A stretch of 64,000 nucleotides of DNA from Chionoecetes opilio (Eukaryota; Arthropoda; Malacostraca; Decapoda; Majidae), in contig JACEEZ010022880.1 in the NCBI GenBank assembly GCA_016584305.1, forward strand, positions 567,370 through 631,369, in the 5' to 3' direction. Position numbers and translations under genes: made by a program. Below the pieces are notes generated by a model that was not told the origin of the DNA, searched no databases, and worked only from the letters and a program-made list of their open reading frames with translations. How positions within the stretch are numbered: position 1 is the stretch's first letter; every line of letters starts with the position of its first letter. Of this stretch, positions 45,577-56,706 are shown piece after piece.

Positions 45577-46078
45577 GTATTACAGGATGGATATAGCCTT
45601 GTTAGAATCAGTGCAGAGAAGGAACAAAATTATTCATGGGATGCGTAACTTTAGTTATGAGAAGAGATTGAAGCTATTAAATTTACACTCACTCGAGAGA
45701 TGCAGAGTAAGGGGCGATCTGATAGAAGTTTTTAAGTGTATAAAGGGATACAATAAAGGAGATGTAGGAAAAGTTCTTACGGCTAGTAACCAGGGTAGAA
45801 CAAGAAGTAACGGATTCAAGCTGGAAAAGCATAATTTAAAAAAGAAATAAGGAAAAACTGGTTCACATATAGGGTGGTAAATTATTGGAATGGACTCAGT
45901 AGACAGGTAGTTAGTGTGGAGTCATTAGGGAGCTTTAAAAGAAGGCTAGATAATTTCATGGATGAGGATGAAAAGTGGATGTAGGTAGTGTTAACAGTGT
46001 AGGTAACATGAACTACCTCGTGTAGGTCTCGCGGCCTCTTGTAGCTTCCTTATTTTCTTATGTTCTTCTGTTCTTATG
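45577..46078 (+). pseudogene. LINE-4 3' end fragment
   Basis: YYRMDIALLESVQRRN-type frame, then GMRNFSYEKRLKLLNLHSLE and LIEVFKCIKGYNKGDVGKVL. Same protein as 59268-60219 from its residue YYRMDIALLE onward. One frame break, stop TAA. Tail tcctta ttttcttatgttctt. Confidence 0.85.
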
Positions 46079-46890
46079 CCTGGCTGTATCATTCAACATT
46101 TCTGGGTACTCATCCCCTTTCCATGATCTTGTTTTTGTGGAACGTATGCCACGGCAATATCTCTTTTTCCTCCTTTGTTAGTTTCTAAGCTTATTTGAAT
46201 TAATTCTGCCATTCCTTCTCTCATTTCCATTTTAATCACTTTCAATTCCTTTTTAACTACTATTACAACTCCTACTATTTTACTGATTTGGTCTCTTTTC
46301 CACAGGTTGTATTTACCATCACCTATTTGTACATAATTTTATATCCATTTCCTTGTTCAATTTTGTCTTCACCAAGCACAAAACATCTGGTTCATTGATC
46401 CTCATGAAATTACTGAACTCTAATTTTCCCAATCTTTCAAGATTAACCCATCCACGTTGGCATTTACTATTTTTTGGACGCTTTCCACTGTTTGGTGACC
46501 CATACTTCTGGCTCCCTCTCTCAGTAGATACCATTTCTTGATACTCATGTCCTTAACTCGCCAGTAGAACCTTGCCTTCTCCTCCTGCGTACTCTGTTCA
46601 TTTTTTTCCTTAGCCTCTTGTAAAACTTCCCTAATCTTTGCCTTCTCTTCTTTGTTCACATCTCTTCTAATCCAAATTGTTTTGAACTTTTCTTTACCAG
46701 CCAGTTTCCACGTCTTATTCATCAACTCATTTACTGTAACTTAGGATCAAAATTTCACCTTCATCTTTCATGCTCCTCTTTCTTCAAATTTATCCAGTTT
46801 AAAAATTTCTTCAATTTCATCGTGGGCATCAACATTTTCCTCTAATACAGTAAACACAATTTCCTTAGTGTGTGTGTGTATTCATCTATA

Positions 46891-47011
46891 GTACTCTCCC
46901 GAGTTTCACGCTGTGCGAGTTTCGCGATCCTCGAATATCGCGCCGAGTCCTAAATTCTTACCATCCCGACTTTCGCACATTATCTCCCCGAGTTTCGCTC
47001 TGCTTCGTACC

Positions 47012-47054
<43 letters not shown>

Positions 47055-47170
47055 TGCCTATAGCGCCGTTTGGCAGTGACCTCCAGGGGTGGGATGGTAG
47101 GCCCTGTACTCGAGGGCTATAATGGTTGGCCCTCGCCCGTGGTGGCGCAGGCAGGATTTTTATAAGAGTT
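46891..47170. mobile_element. TIR element family D, copy D3 (left end only)
   Basis: ctctcccgagtttcacgctg, repeated GAGTTTCGC words, poly-T, then the start of a minus-strand SINE-1 that breaks off at about 47165. Confidence 0.75.
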
Positions 47171-47297
47171 AATGGGCCGCATTAGTAGAAGCGAAATTGG
47201 ATTAGCTTTCCATTGATATTTTTCGTTTTCTGATAAATGAATGAGCACCATGTATAAATTAGCATTAACTAAATAAATATCATCATCAATCGAGGTA

Positions 47298-49368
47298 CAG
47301 TCAAACCTCGATATAACGGACTAAAGGTGGGAGGAGTGGTCCGTTAAAGCCAATTGTCCGTCATAGCGAGGGTATTTTCCCAAGGGTGGAAAAATATAGG
47401 TAAAACACAGGAAAATTTGTGAAATAAATTAGAAATAATCACAAACACAAGCAGACCGTGTAGCTATGTTGGGAGGTAAACAGAGACTGGCGCTAAATGC
47501 TGGATTCGGTATGCTCCTGCACGCTGTGTAATAAATGAGAATTAATCACAAACACAACCAGACCGTGTAGCTATGTTGGAAGGTAAACTGTGACTGGTGC
47601 TACATAGCAAGCTCGCCCACGACTGCACGGGAGTGGTATTAGGAGAGGTAGTAAGTCTCCAGGCTCGCTCATTACTGCTTGGTATGCTATGAAATACCAT
47701 TATTCTAGGTGAATGTAGACATATAATCGTATTTTAATGGCTATTATTCATATATATGAGTAAATAGCAAAGGTGGGTATTCCGCAATTTTAGTCCGCAA
47801 TTCCACAACTTGCGGAATGGTAATTCGGTTGCGGAATTGCGCAATTACAGATGCCTGAAAAAATTGCGGAATTGCGAATTGCGGACCGCCAAAATTTTGA
47901 AACGCAATCGCAATAACTTGCGGAATGGGTAATTCGGTTGCGGAATTGCACAATTACGGATGCCTGAAAAAAATGCAGAATTACGGGTTGCGGACCGACA
48001 AAATTTAGAAACGCAATCGCAATAATTGTGACGGTCATCACCTTCAAAGTGGCAAGTGCCCGCGTGAACATAAGTTCCCACCAAATATTGTGGAGACAAC
48101 ACTGCCAACTGCCCACTTGCTAAGTGTAGCACAGTCACTCAGTCAGTGCGTGCTGGAACTTGGGATTGAGAGCGTGTACGCTGGCCGTGTGTGTGATTAT
48201 TTGCCAACCTTTACATGCTGAACCAGAAGAAGTGGGAGGAGGAGGAAGAGGAAGATTAGTAGATTACTTAGATTAGTGATTACTAGCCAGTAGACTGTGA
48301 AGTGTAAAAGTAAAGAAAAACACTAAAAGAGACAAAGACTTAATTGTGAAGGACAAGTAACAAGTATGGACAGAAACAGAATAGGAATACAGAAGTATTA
48401 AACACTAATAAAGAGTCTAGAGACATTTTTTGTTTTAATTGTAAGTGTTTAAGAGTCTAGAGATGTTTAAGAGTCTAGAGACATTTTTTGTTTTAATTGT
48501 AGGTGTTTTGTTTTAATTGTAGGTGTCAAAATTAGTTTGCGGAATTGCGATTGCGAAAAGGCCTATCCGAAAAAAATTGCGGAATTGCGATTGCGGACTG
48601 GTGCAGGTCGGAATTCGGAATTGCGATTGCGGAATTGAAAAAAAAATTGCGATGCCCACCTCTGGTAAATAGATAAAAATACAAGCAAGGCACTCATCCA
48701 CGCCTGGCAGCGCAGCGCGGCCACGGCAGCAGCAGTGTTGTCGTTAAGACATAATTATAAGACCACAAGTTACCCATGTACACATGATAAACATCATAAT
48801 GAACAATGTAAATAGATATGTAAATACCTGTAATGTAAATAAATATAAAAAGTACTACTGTGGAGAAATGCCTGGGTGCCTGGCCTGGGTGTCGGAGCCA
48901 TATTTGTTTACATTCGACGTGCAAATAGTGCAGACGAACAGCTGTGTGTGTGTGACGCTGTGCAGTCTCCCGGGGTAGAAGCTTCAGCTAACACTAGAGG
49001 AGAGGAGGAGGAGAGGCGAGGAGAGGAGAGGAGCTACGAAGCGAAACTTAAGAGAAAAAAGTCACAAGAAGAAGTCAAGAAATTGTAATACGTACTAATA
49101 TTCAATATTTTAACCCACATATACACCTTCTACAACTAAATCACTAGCAACACAGGCTCCTACCTTATATATCTTAATATCTGATACATTAAATCTCCTT
49201 AAAACCCAAGCATTCCAAAATAAAACGGAAAAAATTATGTTGAGTTGACAATTCCAGCGGCGATAAGCGGTCTGATATGCCATTCTTGTCCGCAAATTTG
49301 TCTCGTGAATGGAGTCCGTTAAATCAGAAGTCCGTTAAATCGAGGTCCGTTATATCGAGGTTTGACTG
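47298..49368 (+). mobile_element. TIR element family B, copy B3, holding a hAT MITE
   Basis: CAGTCAAACCTCGATATAAC at the left, tatatcgaggtttgactg at the right, TA duplicated. Right end has three words (TTAAATC.., GTTAAATCGAGG, GTTATATCGAGG). The MITE at 47768-48664 accounts for part of its 2.07 kb. Confidence 0.88.
47768..48664. mobile_element. hAT-like MITE with GCGGAATTGCG subterminal repeats
   Basis: Exact 8-bp duplication GTAAATAG at 47760-47767 and 48665-48672. Ends CAAAGGTGGGTATTCC and, reversed, CAGAGGTGGGCATCGC, a hAT-type end. Both flanks hold many copies of GCGGAATTGCG; the left flank has a tandem duplication of about 120 bases. No transposase frame. Confidence 0.88.
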
Positions 49369-49628
49369 TATAAGCAAGCGCGCCACCCTCAGTACTCACT
49401 GATTGTGTAAGCGACTGGGCGATGCTTTCTCCGCCGGCCTCCGCTCCCGCACACCAGTCACCGTTCCTCTCACGCACACAGTAGTAGCTACAGCTCATTA
49501 TTATTACTACGTTTCCAGTGCTTAAGCTGTGTATTAAACTGCAGTGCGAATTGACTAGTCTTTAAGAATTGTAGACATCGGTAGAGTGATTAAATATACT
49601 TTTCAAGCTCACAAGGTAGTGGTATATA

Positions 49629-49868
49629 TCACTGGCGTAATAAGGCTGGGAGATTGCCACCAAGTAGAGTCGTGATGTCCTTCCATTTGTGCCGCGGTAT
49701 GTTATATGGATCTATATTCCCTATTTCCTTACTTTTTTCAATGTAACGAGGAATAGATCCAGAGTCCAACATCTGGAGGACATGGTCTGACAGATGAACA
49801 CCATCAATCACTTTCCCAGCCCTCAAAAAAGATCTATTAGTAAGCGTGAGTGTACCGCGTTTACAGGG
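49629..49868 (-). pseudogene. Unknown coding fragment with a DGVHLS motif
   Basis: Minus frame reads RGTLTLTNRSFLRAGKVIDG, then VHLSDHVLQMLDSG and HKWKDITTLLGG up to a TAA. D-G-x-H-L resembles the catalytic Asp/His end of SGNH hydrolases, which some retroelements carry. The Ser and Gly/Asn blocks are not visible, so function is not claimed. Confidence 0.3.
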
Positions 49869-49918
49869 GAGGTAATGAATGCCCTTTGTTTACATCACCG
49901 CACGGCCACTGTCGTCTG

Positions 49919-50260
49919 TCGGCCAGCCATGTGCTCGGGGCACACGACGCTCACGGCTCACCTGCATCGCCTCCGTCTGTCCCCTGACCTCTACTGCTGG
50001 TGTAGGAATGTTCTGGAGACTATTGAACACTTTTGCTGCAGTGTCCGTGCTTCCACTCCCACCGTGTAGTGCTACAGTCTCAACTCCTCACCCTGAACGT
50101 CAACACCTTTGACATGCCCACCTTGCTGGCGGCGGCTGGCGTTCCCCCCTCCCGCCAACACTCCGTTATCCTCCTCACCTGTGCCTTCCTGAGGAAGACA
50201 GGTCAACTACCGTGCCTGTGATAGCATCATAGTACATCACCAGGGCAGGGATTCAGAGAG
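49919..50260 (+). pseudogene. LINE-3 C-terminal fragment
   Basis: TTLTAHLHRLRLSPDLYC, WCRNVLETIEHF, then after a one-base shift LLAAAGVPPSRQHSVILLTC and AFLRKTGQLPCL, ending TGA at 50220. The first knuckle Cys pair has lost one codon. Confidence 0.82.
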
Positions 50261-50749
50261 AGTTAAAGACCACTAGTGTTAGCTTAACAACATCCCTCTA
50301 TTTCTACACCCCGGTGTTAGCGGGTATTCACAGACGAGACATGGCAGTGGCGGTACACGGTTGTTCAAAGCTGATTGGCTGAGCGACTACAATGACATCA
50401 CAGCCTCGCCAGCGAATCACAATTGTGTAAAAACAAACGTGCCAGCCGATCAGATTGTGTCTCAAACGTGTCAGCCAATCATAAGGCAGCCGCGGCTTGC
50501 ATTTTCAAGGTCTTTCCATCTATGTTGTACTTATTTCTATTCTCTAGCTTATTCCATCATTCCTTCATCCCCTGTGTCACCTCCGTCGCTTCAACACTTG
50601 TTTCCACCTCCACATACATGCGAGTAACACACCGGTGGCTGTACTTCCTTGTATTCTAGCTATTCATTATTCCTTCCGAGTAATAGGGCGGTCTTCTTCT
50701 CTTGTGACCTTTTTCGCTTGGTATCTATTCGTAGCTCTCCTTCCTTTAG

Positions 50750-50850
50750 TTTTGGCCGAAGCCACCACCCCGGGAGGCGGGTCACAAACCCCCGACTAAC
50801 ACCCGGTACCCATCCACTGCTGGGTGGACAAGGGCGCGGGTTTTAATTAA
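50750..50850 (-). repeat. tRNA-Val-type SINE-3 tail fragment
   Basis: ttggccgaagccaccacccc to cactgctgggtggaca, matching the body of the SINE at 52270-52480. Head missing. Confidence 0.7.
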
Positions 50851-51228
50851 GGAAAAGGGCACGACATACCTGCAGTCTGCCGGAGCCGTGCGTGGTGGTG
50901 TCTGGCATCGCTACTCGGCGGGTCGAGATGCCGCTCTCACCACTCTTGGCACATCACCACAGAACAAAATCACCACAAGCGCCTGGGTTTGTTATATGGC
51001 CTAATTTCGTTTGTAAACTGTTCTTGAGTCAGAAAACATCATATATACTCAATTTATGAGGATTTTTATGTACGTAGCTTCCTTAACACCACCATACAGG
51101 CAGTTGCCGTGTTTTAGTGTGTTAACGTCAACTCTGACGTCATCAATCTCCTCTGTGAATGTCAAATCAGCTGATGACAGTTGTTAAGTTGTTAAGCATG
51201 GAGGTAATCATCTGTGAATGTGCCTCCA

Positions 51229-51290
51229 GAGCTCATAGTGTTCCCCAAGGGATCCTCGCAGCCCTAAAACAACAACAACATGTGCTCGGC
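51229..51290 (+). repeat. LINE-3 3' tail fragment
   Basis: gctcatagtgttccccaagg, then ctaaaacaacaacaaca, as at 24428-24477. Confidence 0.7.
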
Positions 51291-51713
51291 GCGGACCACT
51301 CGGCCACCGCTTCTCCCAGCGGTGATCAAAAAGTGTCTTTCTGTTGGTCTGTTTCCATTTTCTTTGGCGTATCGTATAACTTTTAGCTTGTATGCGATAG
51401 TATTAGTAAATCGTTTTGATGAATTCGCCATGGGTGATAATTTCCAGGACTGAAAAGAGCTTAAGATACGTGCCTAGTGGTAAATGATACGTCAACACTA
51501 GCAGACGATAGATGGCACTGTTGGCGGCAATTGCGGCAATCTGCCGCCAAAAGGGGGAATGTAAACATACCAGCTTGATCACAGATTACGTAGTTGATTT
51601 GAATGTGTTATGGTATTTGAAATACTTGTAACAGGTAAGTACTGAGGTACTGAGTACTGAGGAAGTACTACAACATTCGTCTTGGAAGACCATTAGTATT
51701 TTTCAGGGTATTT

Positions 51714-51899
51714 TGGGGGGGAGAAACGTGAGTCTTATAAGCCGTAAAATATGGTACTACACCTCGCACCGGACTAAATAAGCATTTTTACAGTGTTTTT
51801 AATACCCGAGTTTCGCAATCCTCGAGTTTAGCGCTATGCCTTCAGAAGAACGCAAGCGCGAAACTCAGAAGGGTACTGTAGTTGTATTTTAGAGGGCCT
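51714..51899. mobile_element. Family D right end with family E end (D4)
   Basis: E end reversed ACCATATTTTACGGCTTATA (51720-51757), then the D right end words and gcgcgaaactcagaagggta. D left end not present. Confidence 0.7.
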
Positions 51900-51907
51900 G
51901 AGCTACA

Positions 51908-52200
51908 CTACAGGGGAGACGGTAGCAGAGTGGTTAGCGTCTCCGAGTGGCGTTTTCGGTGACCCGAGTTCGATCCCCGATGAGAACCAAAATCTTTGTG
52001 CACTGTCGAGTGGCCTAAGAACACCCAAATCCCCTGCCCATTAACTCTACCTTCGATTGCGAGTGCATCGGAGGACACAGTGGGGCGGCATGAGCCTCTA
52101 ATCACAGGCGTCACTATAAAAATCCTGCCTGCGCCACCACGGGCGAGGGCCAACTATCACAGTCCTCAAGTGAACCTCTAGGGCCTACCATCTAGGCCTG
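51908..52200 (+). repeat. tRNA-derived SINE-1, uninterrupted head
   Basis: GACGGTAGCAGAGTGGTTAG (A box), then GAGTTCGATCC (B box) about 50 bases on, then the body. Without the 85-base insert it shows the ancestral head. Confidence 0.85.
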
Positions 52201-52269
52201 GAGGGGGGGGGGGAACGTATGGCCTCATCTCCATTCTCCATAGCCTACTCTCCACATTTTTTTTTTTGT

Positions 52270-52482
52270 TGTTGTATTGCTTAGTGTTGGCCGAAGCCAT
52301 CACCCGAGGAGACAGGTCACAACCCCAAGCTAACACTCGGTACCCATTCACTGCTGGGTGGACAGTGGCTCGGGTTCTTAAGGAAACCACCCATCTGTCT
52401 TCACTCCGCCCGGGGATTGAACCCGGGACTTCTCGGTTGTGAACCGAGCGTGCTAACCACTACACTATGGAGCAGTAGTGTG
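52270..52482 (-). repeat. tRNA-Val-derived SINE-3
   Basis: Reverse head: GCTCCATAGTGTAGTGGTTA (A box), a five-pair anticodon stem CTCGG/CCGAG with loop TTCACAA (anticodon CAC, Val), then GGGTTCAATCC (B box). The acceptor stem is mismatched and a SINE body follows. Confidence 0.82.
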
Positions 52483-52682
52483 TGTGTGTTTGTGTGAATC
52501 TTTTCTGTGAAAGACCAGAAATTGTCAATGCCACACCCCTTTAGGTGGTAAACAGACATAAGGTTAAGATAAAGAAAATGTTAAAAGTAAGATTTAGAAA
52601 AAAATAAAGTTTTAATTTTTTTAAATATTCACCTCATCAGTACTGTTATGAATATGACAAACACAATATCTCCTCTGTGCAG

Positions 52683-52881
52683 CACTTCCTTCCTGCACAA
52701 TCTGTACGCGATGTCCTACATGTGGGTGGCAGCTCTGGGATTCATAGTCACAATGGTGGTGGGTGTCCTGGTAAGCATTGCTACTGGTGGCAACATGGTG
52801 CTTGAAAGGGAGCTCTTCTCTTCATGGGTGCACATCAGTGAGGCTGCAAACAACATCACTGAAAACTTCAGCACTGAGAAG
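52683..52881 (+). CDS. SLC5-family transporter, exon d (last transmembrane helix)
   Basis: Acceptor cctctgtgcag, donor GAGAAG|GTATGA. The first base completes a codon split with exon c (phase 2), then TSFLHNLYAMSYMWVAALGF, IVTMVVGVLVSIATGG and a polar tail with NIT and NFS sequons, ending STEK. Y-x-x-SYM-W-lG-f-T-vvG-lvS--TGG is the final helix signature of SLC5A6/A8-like proteins. 20.2-kb intron upstream. Confidence 0.92.
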
Positions 52882-54032
52882 GTATGAGTACATTTTTTAC
52901 TGTCAATGTCCAACAACACATCATTAATGGTGAATTGATAGCTCTTGCTAATTTTCAATCAAGGGAGTCATAGCCTACTTAGAGGGACTAGGGAATATAG
53001 GCTTGTAGATTTAATTTTTCTCATTTCCATTGGTCATGTAAGGCAGTGTTTCTTAACCTTTTCTGATCTCAGCTACCCAGTATTTTGTTTATGCAATCCA
53101 GCATCCATGATAGACTTGGGTTGCTCAGTAACATTATGTAATTTTATTCATTCCAGAAAGATGTAAGATGATAGATAGCATTAGGATGCAAAACTAAGTA
53201 ATCATAAAATGGTGAAATATTTGCTTTATGCAACAGAAAACTACTTCCTGAAGCAGCCCCTGTGATACTGCATTGCATTTAACCGAGTCCCATTCCCAGC
53301 ATCTGCTGCAATCATGATCACAACCCCAGGTCATGAAGCACGGATGTATAGGATTATGCTCATCTGTGTTATGCCTCTTCTGACCACTAACATTCCTTAT
53401 AAACTGTTCCATTCATTCAGAATTTTGTCAGAAGACCCTCTTGTCACATGATCTTGTACTACTGTTGAAAAGTAAGATAAAGTGAGTCCCTTTTGTTACC
53501 ATAGCCTATTTACTATCATAAAAATTGGTGGATATTTTTGTGACTGCATTTGCAGAAGCATCAGTGATGCTTCACATTTGTTACAATGGCTGAAATGGAA
53601 CACAAATCATCAAGCAATAGTCAATAGATAGATATCTTTCTTTCATAATTGTCCTTGAAAAAAAAAAAAATGAGGGAGTGACAGTGACAGAAGAGTGTGG
53701 CCATTTATAATTTTCATGCATTTCATCCATGCAGAAGGCCAGAAGTCATTTATTGCAGTGCCCCCTAGTGCTCTATTTTACACTATTGACACTATCCTCT
53801 CACTGGAGATTATCTAGTTACACCCATAGCATGTATTCTACTCTTAGATCATTCCTCTTGTCATCTCTCTACCATTTAGTTAGTCTCCCTTACTTTCCCT
53901 ACTTGTGCCTCTGATATACACCTTCATTACTCTATATAATCATCCGCTCCCTTTTTACCACAAACACCTATTACATAATTCATTACCACTGATTCTGTTT
54001 AATTTTGGTAATATTTACTTCCTACCTTGCAG
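52882..54032. other. SLC5 intron, unique sequence
   Basis: 1.15-kb intron ending in cctaccttgcag. I see no repeats or genes in it. Confidence 0.6.
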
Positions 54033-54113
54033 TTAAACCAAACAAGCCCTGGGGACCTTCTTGTGTCCGGTAACAATCTCAATCCTGATGACAAAGAAAT
54101 GTCCCGTCTTTGA
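54033..54113 (+). CDS. SLC5-family transporter, terminal exon
   Basis: 27 codons in phase 0 with exon d: LNQTSPGDLLVSGNN, then LNPDDKEMSRL and TGA. A short cytoplasmic tail. Total visible protein about 310 residues, roughly the C-terminal half of a 550-620 residue family member. Confidence 0.82.
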   Translation, partial: LNQTSPGDLLVSGNNLNPDDKEMSRL

Positions 54114-54244
54114 TTATTATAGAGTAAATCTTAGAGCACGCTATGTGTGCTGGAATTGATTGATGTATTCTTAAGCACAGTATGTATTCAAAGGAAATGT
54201 GTTGGAGGTAAGTGTTAGACTTTTATTGTTTTTACAGCTTTTAT

Positions 54245-54250
54245 AATAAA
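54245..54250 (+). terminator. Candidate polyadenylation signal
   Basis: AATAAA 132 bases after the SLC5 stop codon, in an A-rich context. Confidence 0.5.
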
Positions 54251-55365
54251 AAAAATTATCTGAAAATTTCCGTGAAAGATCTCATACACAAGCTTCATAG
54301 CTGAGTGACAACAGCTGCAATTCCTTACAGTTTCACTTTGTAACACTATGTAATATAGTTATTTTATTTGAATATTTTATGTGATTTATTGACTTACTGC
54401 ATTCAAAGGAAGACATGGATTTACTCCCTTAAAGATTATTAGGATTATTAGGAACAAACATACAGATAATTAAACAGTTTGACAAATTGAGTGAGTTATG
54501 GAGTAGTTTTAAGACAAAAAAAAAGTTATATTAAGCAAAAAACAATTGTTCCATATCTTTTACTATTGGATCAGTTTCTTTAGCTTCAATTAACTATTTT
54601 TTGTGGATACACTGATGTGTTTGTATATGATTTTTATGACCACCCAAACCTGCAGTCTGCAGAAATGTGATTATTTCATCAGACCTTTAAAGTCTTAAAA
54701 GTTATTTCAGGACATCCATCCTTCACAGTGCTACAATGTGCTCCTGAAAATTGAAGATGTATATTTCATAGCAGTACGCTGCTGGGGGAGGTTTTTTCCA
54801 AGATTTTACCAGGTACGGAAAAGGCCGTGTAGGTGCCAGTGTGACATGAATGTAGTTAACCATATTTAATATGAAAAAGAAAAATTGGAGGGTTCCAAAT
54901 CACCAACATCTTCTGACAACAGAAGTTATCCAGAAATGACAAAGTTAGATTTAATCTCATGAAGTAGAATTACTACAAAATGTATTGCATGTATTCATTC
55001 TAAATGAAATTACTAAATGGGAATACATTGCAATATGAAGCCTGCTGTGAAAATCTGTAAAGGCTCAACTTTTCATACGGAAGAAAAACCAGTGCCTTAG
55101 GCACACTTGATGTCGCAAATAATGAAAGAGAGAAGGCTAAGTGGTTTTAAGGAGGAAGAAAAAAGATGGAAATATGCAATATGCATTAAGCTTTGAAATA
55201 CACTTAACCCTCAGCTTGTGTGTATTTGGCTATACATTTCACACCTATCTCAGGAACCTAAATACCTAGGCTGTAGCGCCTATAATCAGGGCTGTCACGT
55301 ACCAAAAGTGGCAAAAAATACTGTAAATATTTACATTCATGTTACCAAGCATACGTGACACAGTA
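54251..55365. other. Intergenic sequence, nothing recognised
   Basis: AT-rich unique sequence after the SLC5 gene. Confidence 0.5.
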
Positions 55366-55782
55366 CAGTAAAAGCCTTATAACTCGGCACGATAGGGGCT
55401 CTGGCCCTTGCCAAGTTATTCAATGTGCCGAGTTATGCAATGTCCTCCTCTGATATGGGGGGGGGGGGGGGAATGTTAATACAGTATTGTAGAAGCATAA
55501 AAGCTACACTTACCAGTGAACGGGTAGCAGCAGGCATATAATCCAAGGAGAGGGGAGCCTTGTTGTAACATGTAAAAGATGTTAGGGGGGACTCAGTCCC
55601 ATTTTAACACTAGTATCACTTTAATCACTTTATAATCACAACTCTGTACTGTATTGTATACAGTACTGTACCTGTACAACTTAATTTTACATCACTTGAG
55701 CACTTAATTACTGCAACATTATACTTGTACCTTAAACTGTGAAACAGGCCTTAATCACTAATGTACAGAATTATTTTTTATG

Positions 55783-55983
55783 TCACTCGGGGTCACTGCT
55801 GCTGTCGAAAATGTGAGTTGGCAGATCAGGGGAGATACTGCTCAGGAAGCTACAACCAGACTCACTATTTGTAGAGGGCTGAGGTTCCCTGGCGTGTGGC
55901 TTTGGTTTGAAGAAGGCTGAAATTTTCGTTTGTTTCTGACTTGTACACTGTCTCTTGATAACAGCATTTCTTATGTCTCTCAT
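55783..55983 (-). pseudogene. Tigger/pogo transposase C-terminal tail
   Basis: RDIRNAVIKRQCTSQKQTKI then SAFFKPKPHAREPQPS and an acidic SSSDPE end at a stop. A basic stretch plus Q-T-K-I-x-x-F-F-K is the usual tail of Tigger/Jerky-type transposases. The catalytic domain is absent and a SINE-1 joins upstream. Confidence 0.75.
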
Positions 55984-55999
55984 AGGTGAGTAGAATGTA

Positions 56000-56330
56000 T
56001 CAAATTGGCGTTCTCGAAGACCCGAGTTCGATCCCGAGTGCGACCCATAAATCCACTTGAAATCTTTCTGCACCGTCGAGTGGCCTAAGAACACCCACAA
56101 GCCCTGTCCATTAACTCTACCTTTGACTGTGAGTGCATGGGAGGACACAGGGGGCGGCATGAGCCTCTAATCACAGGCGTCACTATAAGAATCCTACCTG
56201 CGCCACCACGGGCGAGGGCCAACCATCACAGCCCTCGAGTGAGCCTCCATGGCCTACCATCCCACCCCTGGAGCTCAGCTCACTGCCTACACACGCTATA
56301 GGCATAGGTGTGTGTGTGTGTGTGTGTGTT
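56000..56330 (+). repeat. tRNA-derived SINE-1 copy in J2
   Basis: GAGTTCGATCCCGAGTGCGA (B box), gtcgagtggcctaagaacac, gcatgagcctctaatcacag, then a (TG)n and A-rich tail. A-box part missing. Confidence 0.8.
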
Positions 56331-56487
56331 AAAAAAAAAAAAAATAATAAAATAAATAAATAAAATAAAATAAAAACTTTGTCTTTGCCATGCCGAGTTA
56401 TATCAAATTCCGAGTTATACAGTGCCGAGTTATAAGGCTTTTACTGTATTTGTTCCCTGATTAGTCTACGTGACCAGTCCAGCAAGT

Positions 56488-56550
56488 GACCTGTAGGTCT
56501 AACGGCCTCTTGTAGCTTCCTTATTTTCTTACATTCTTATGTTCTTATTA
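56488..56550 (+). repeat. LINE-4 3' tail fragment
   Basis: ggcctcttgtagcttcctta then ttttcttacattcttatgtt. Confidence 0.75.
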
Positions 56551-56706
56551 GAGGTGGCTCACAGACCATCGCCATAACCATCCATCTCCTGAGACTCGTG
56601 CTCTATATATTTCTGCCCGTAATCATGCCAAATCTTTCTTCAACTTCCCCAAAACTCCTAGCCTAAAACATCTCTTAACAATTTTTCTCCTTCATCTTTC
56701 CCTCCT

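Larger units (their letters stand above)
43408..46870 (-). mobile_element. LINE-1 copy b, part right of Copia (split by A6, SINE-2, LINE-4)
   Basis: Minus-strand pieces 43408-43600, 44572-44790, 45081-45576 and 46079-46870. 43402-43605 reads FYRFVNGKLEQKEGINKLKV (pre-RT); 46319-46725 reads NEPDVLCLVKTKL and KARFYWRVKDMSIKKWYLLR (endonuclease start and ORF1 end). Together with 35673-35820 it is one element. Confidence 0.82.
55366..56446 (-). mobile_element. TIR element family J, copy J2 (complete ends)
   Basis: CAGTAAAAGCCTTATAACTC in both orientations, TA on both sides, ATAACTCGG words repeated (three at the right). It holds a Tigger transposase tail and a SINE-1, so it is an internally deleted Tigger-like copy. 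Confidence 0.88.

Noticed and set aside
52405..52475. Functional tRNA-Val (CAC) gene
   Set aside because: Good anticodon and T arms, but the acceptor stem is mismatched and it continues into a repeated SINE body also found at 14141, 16995 and 50750.
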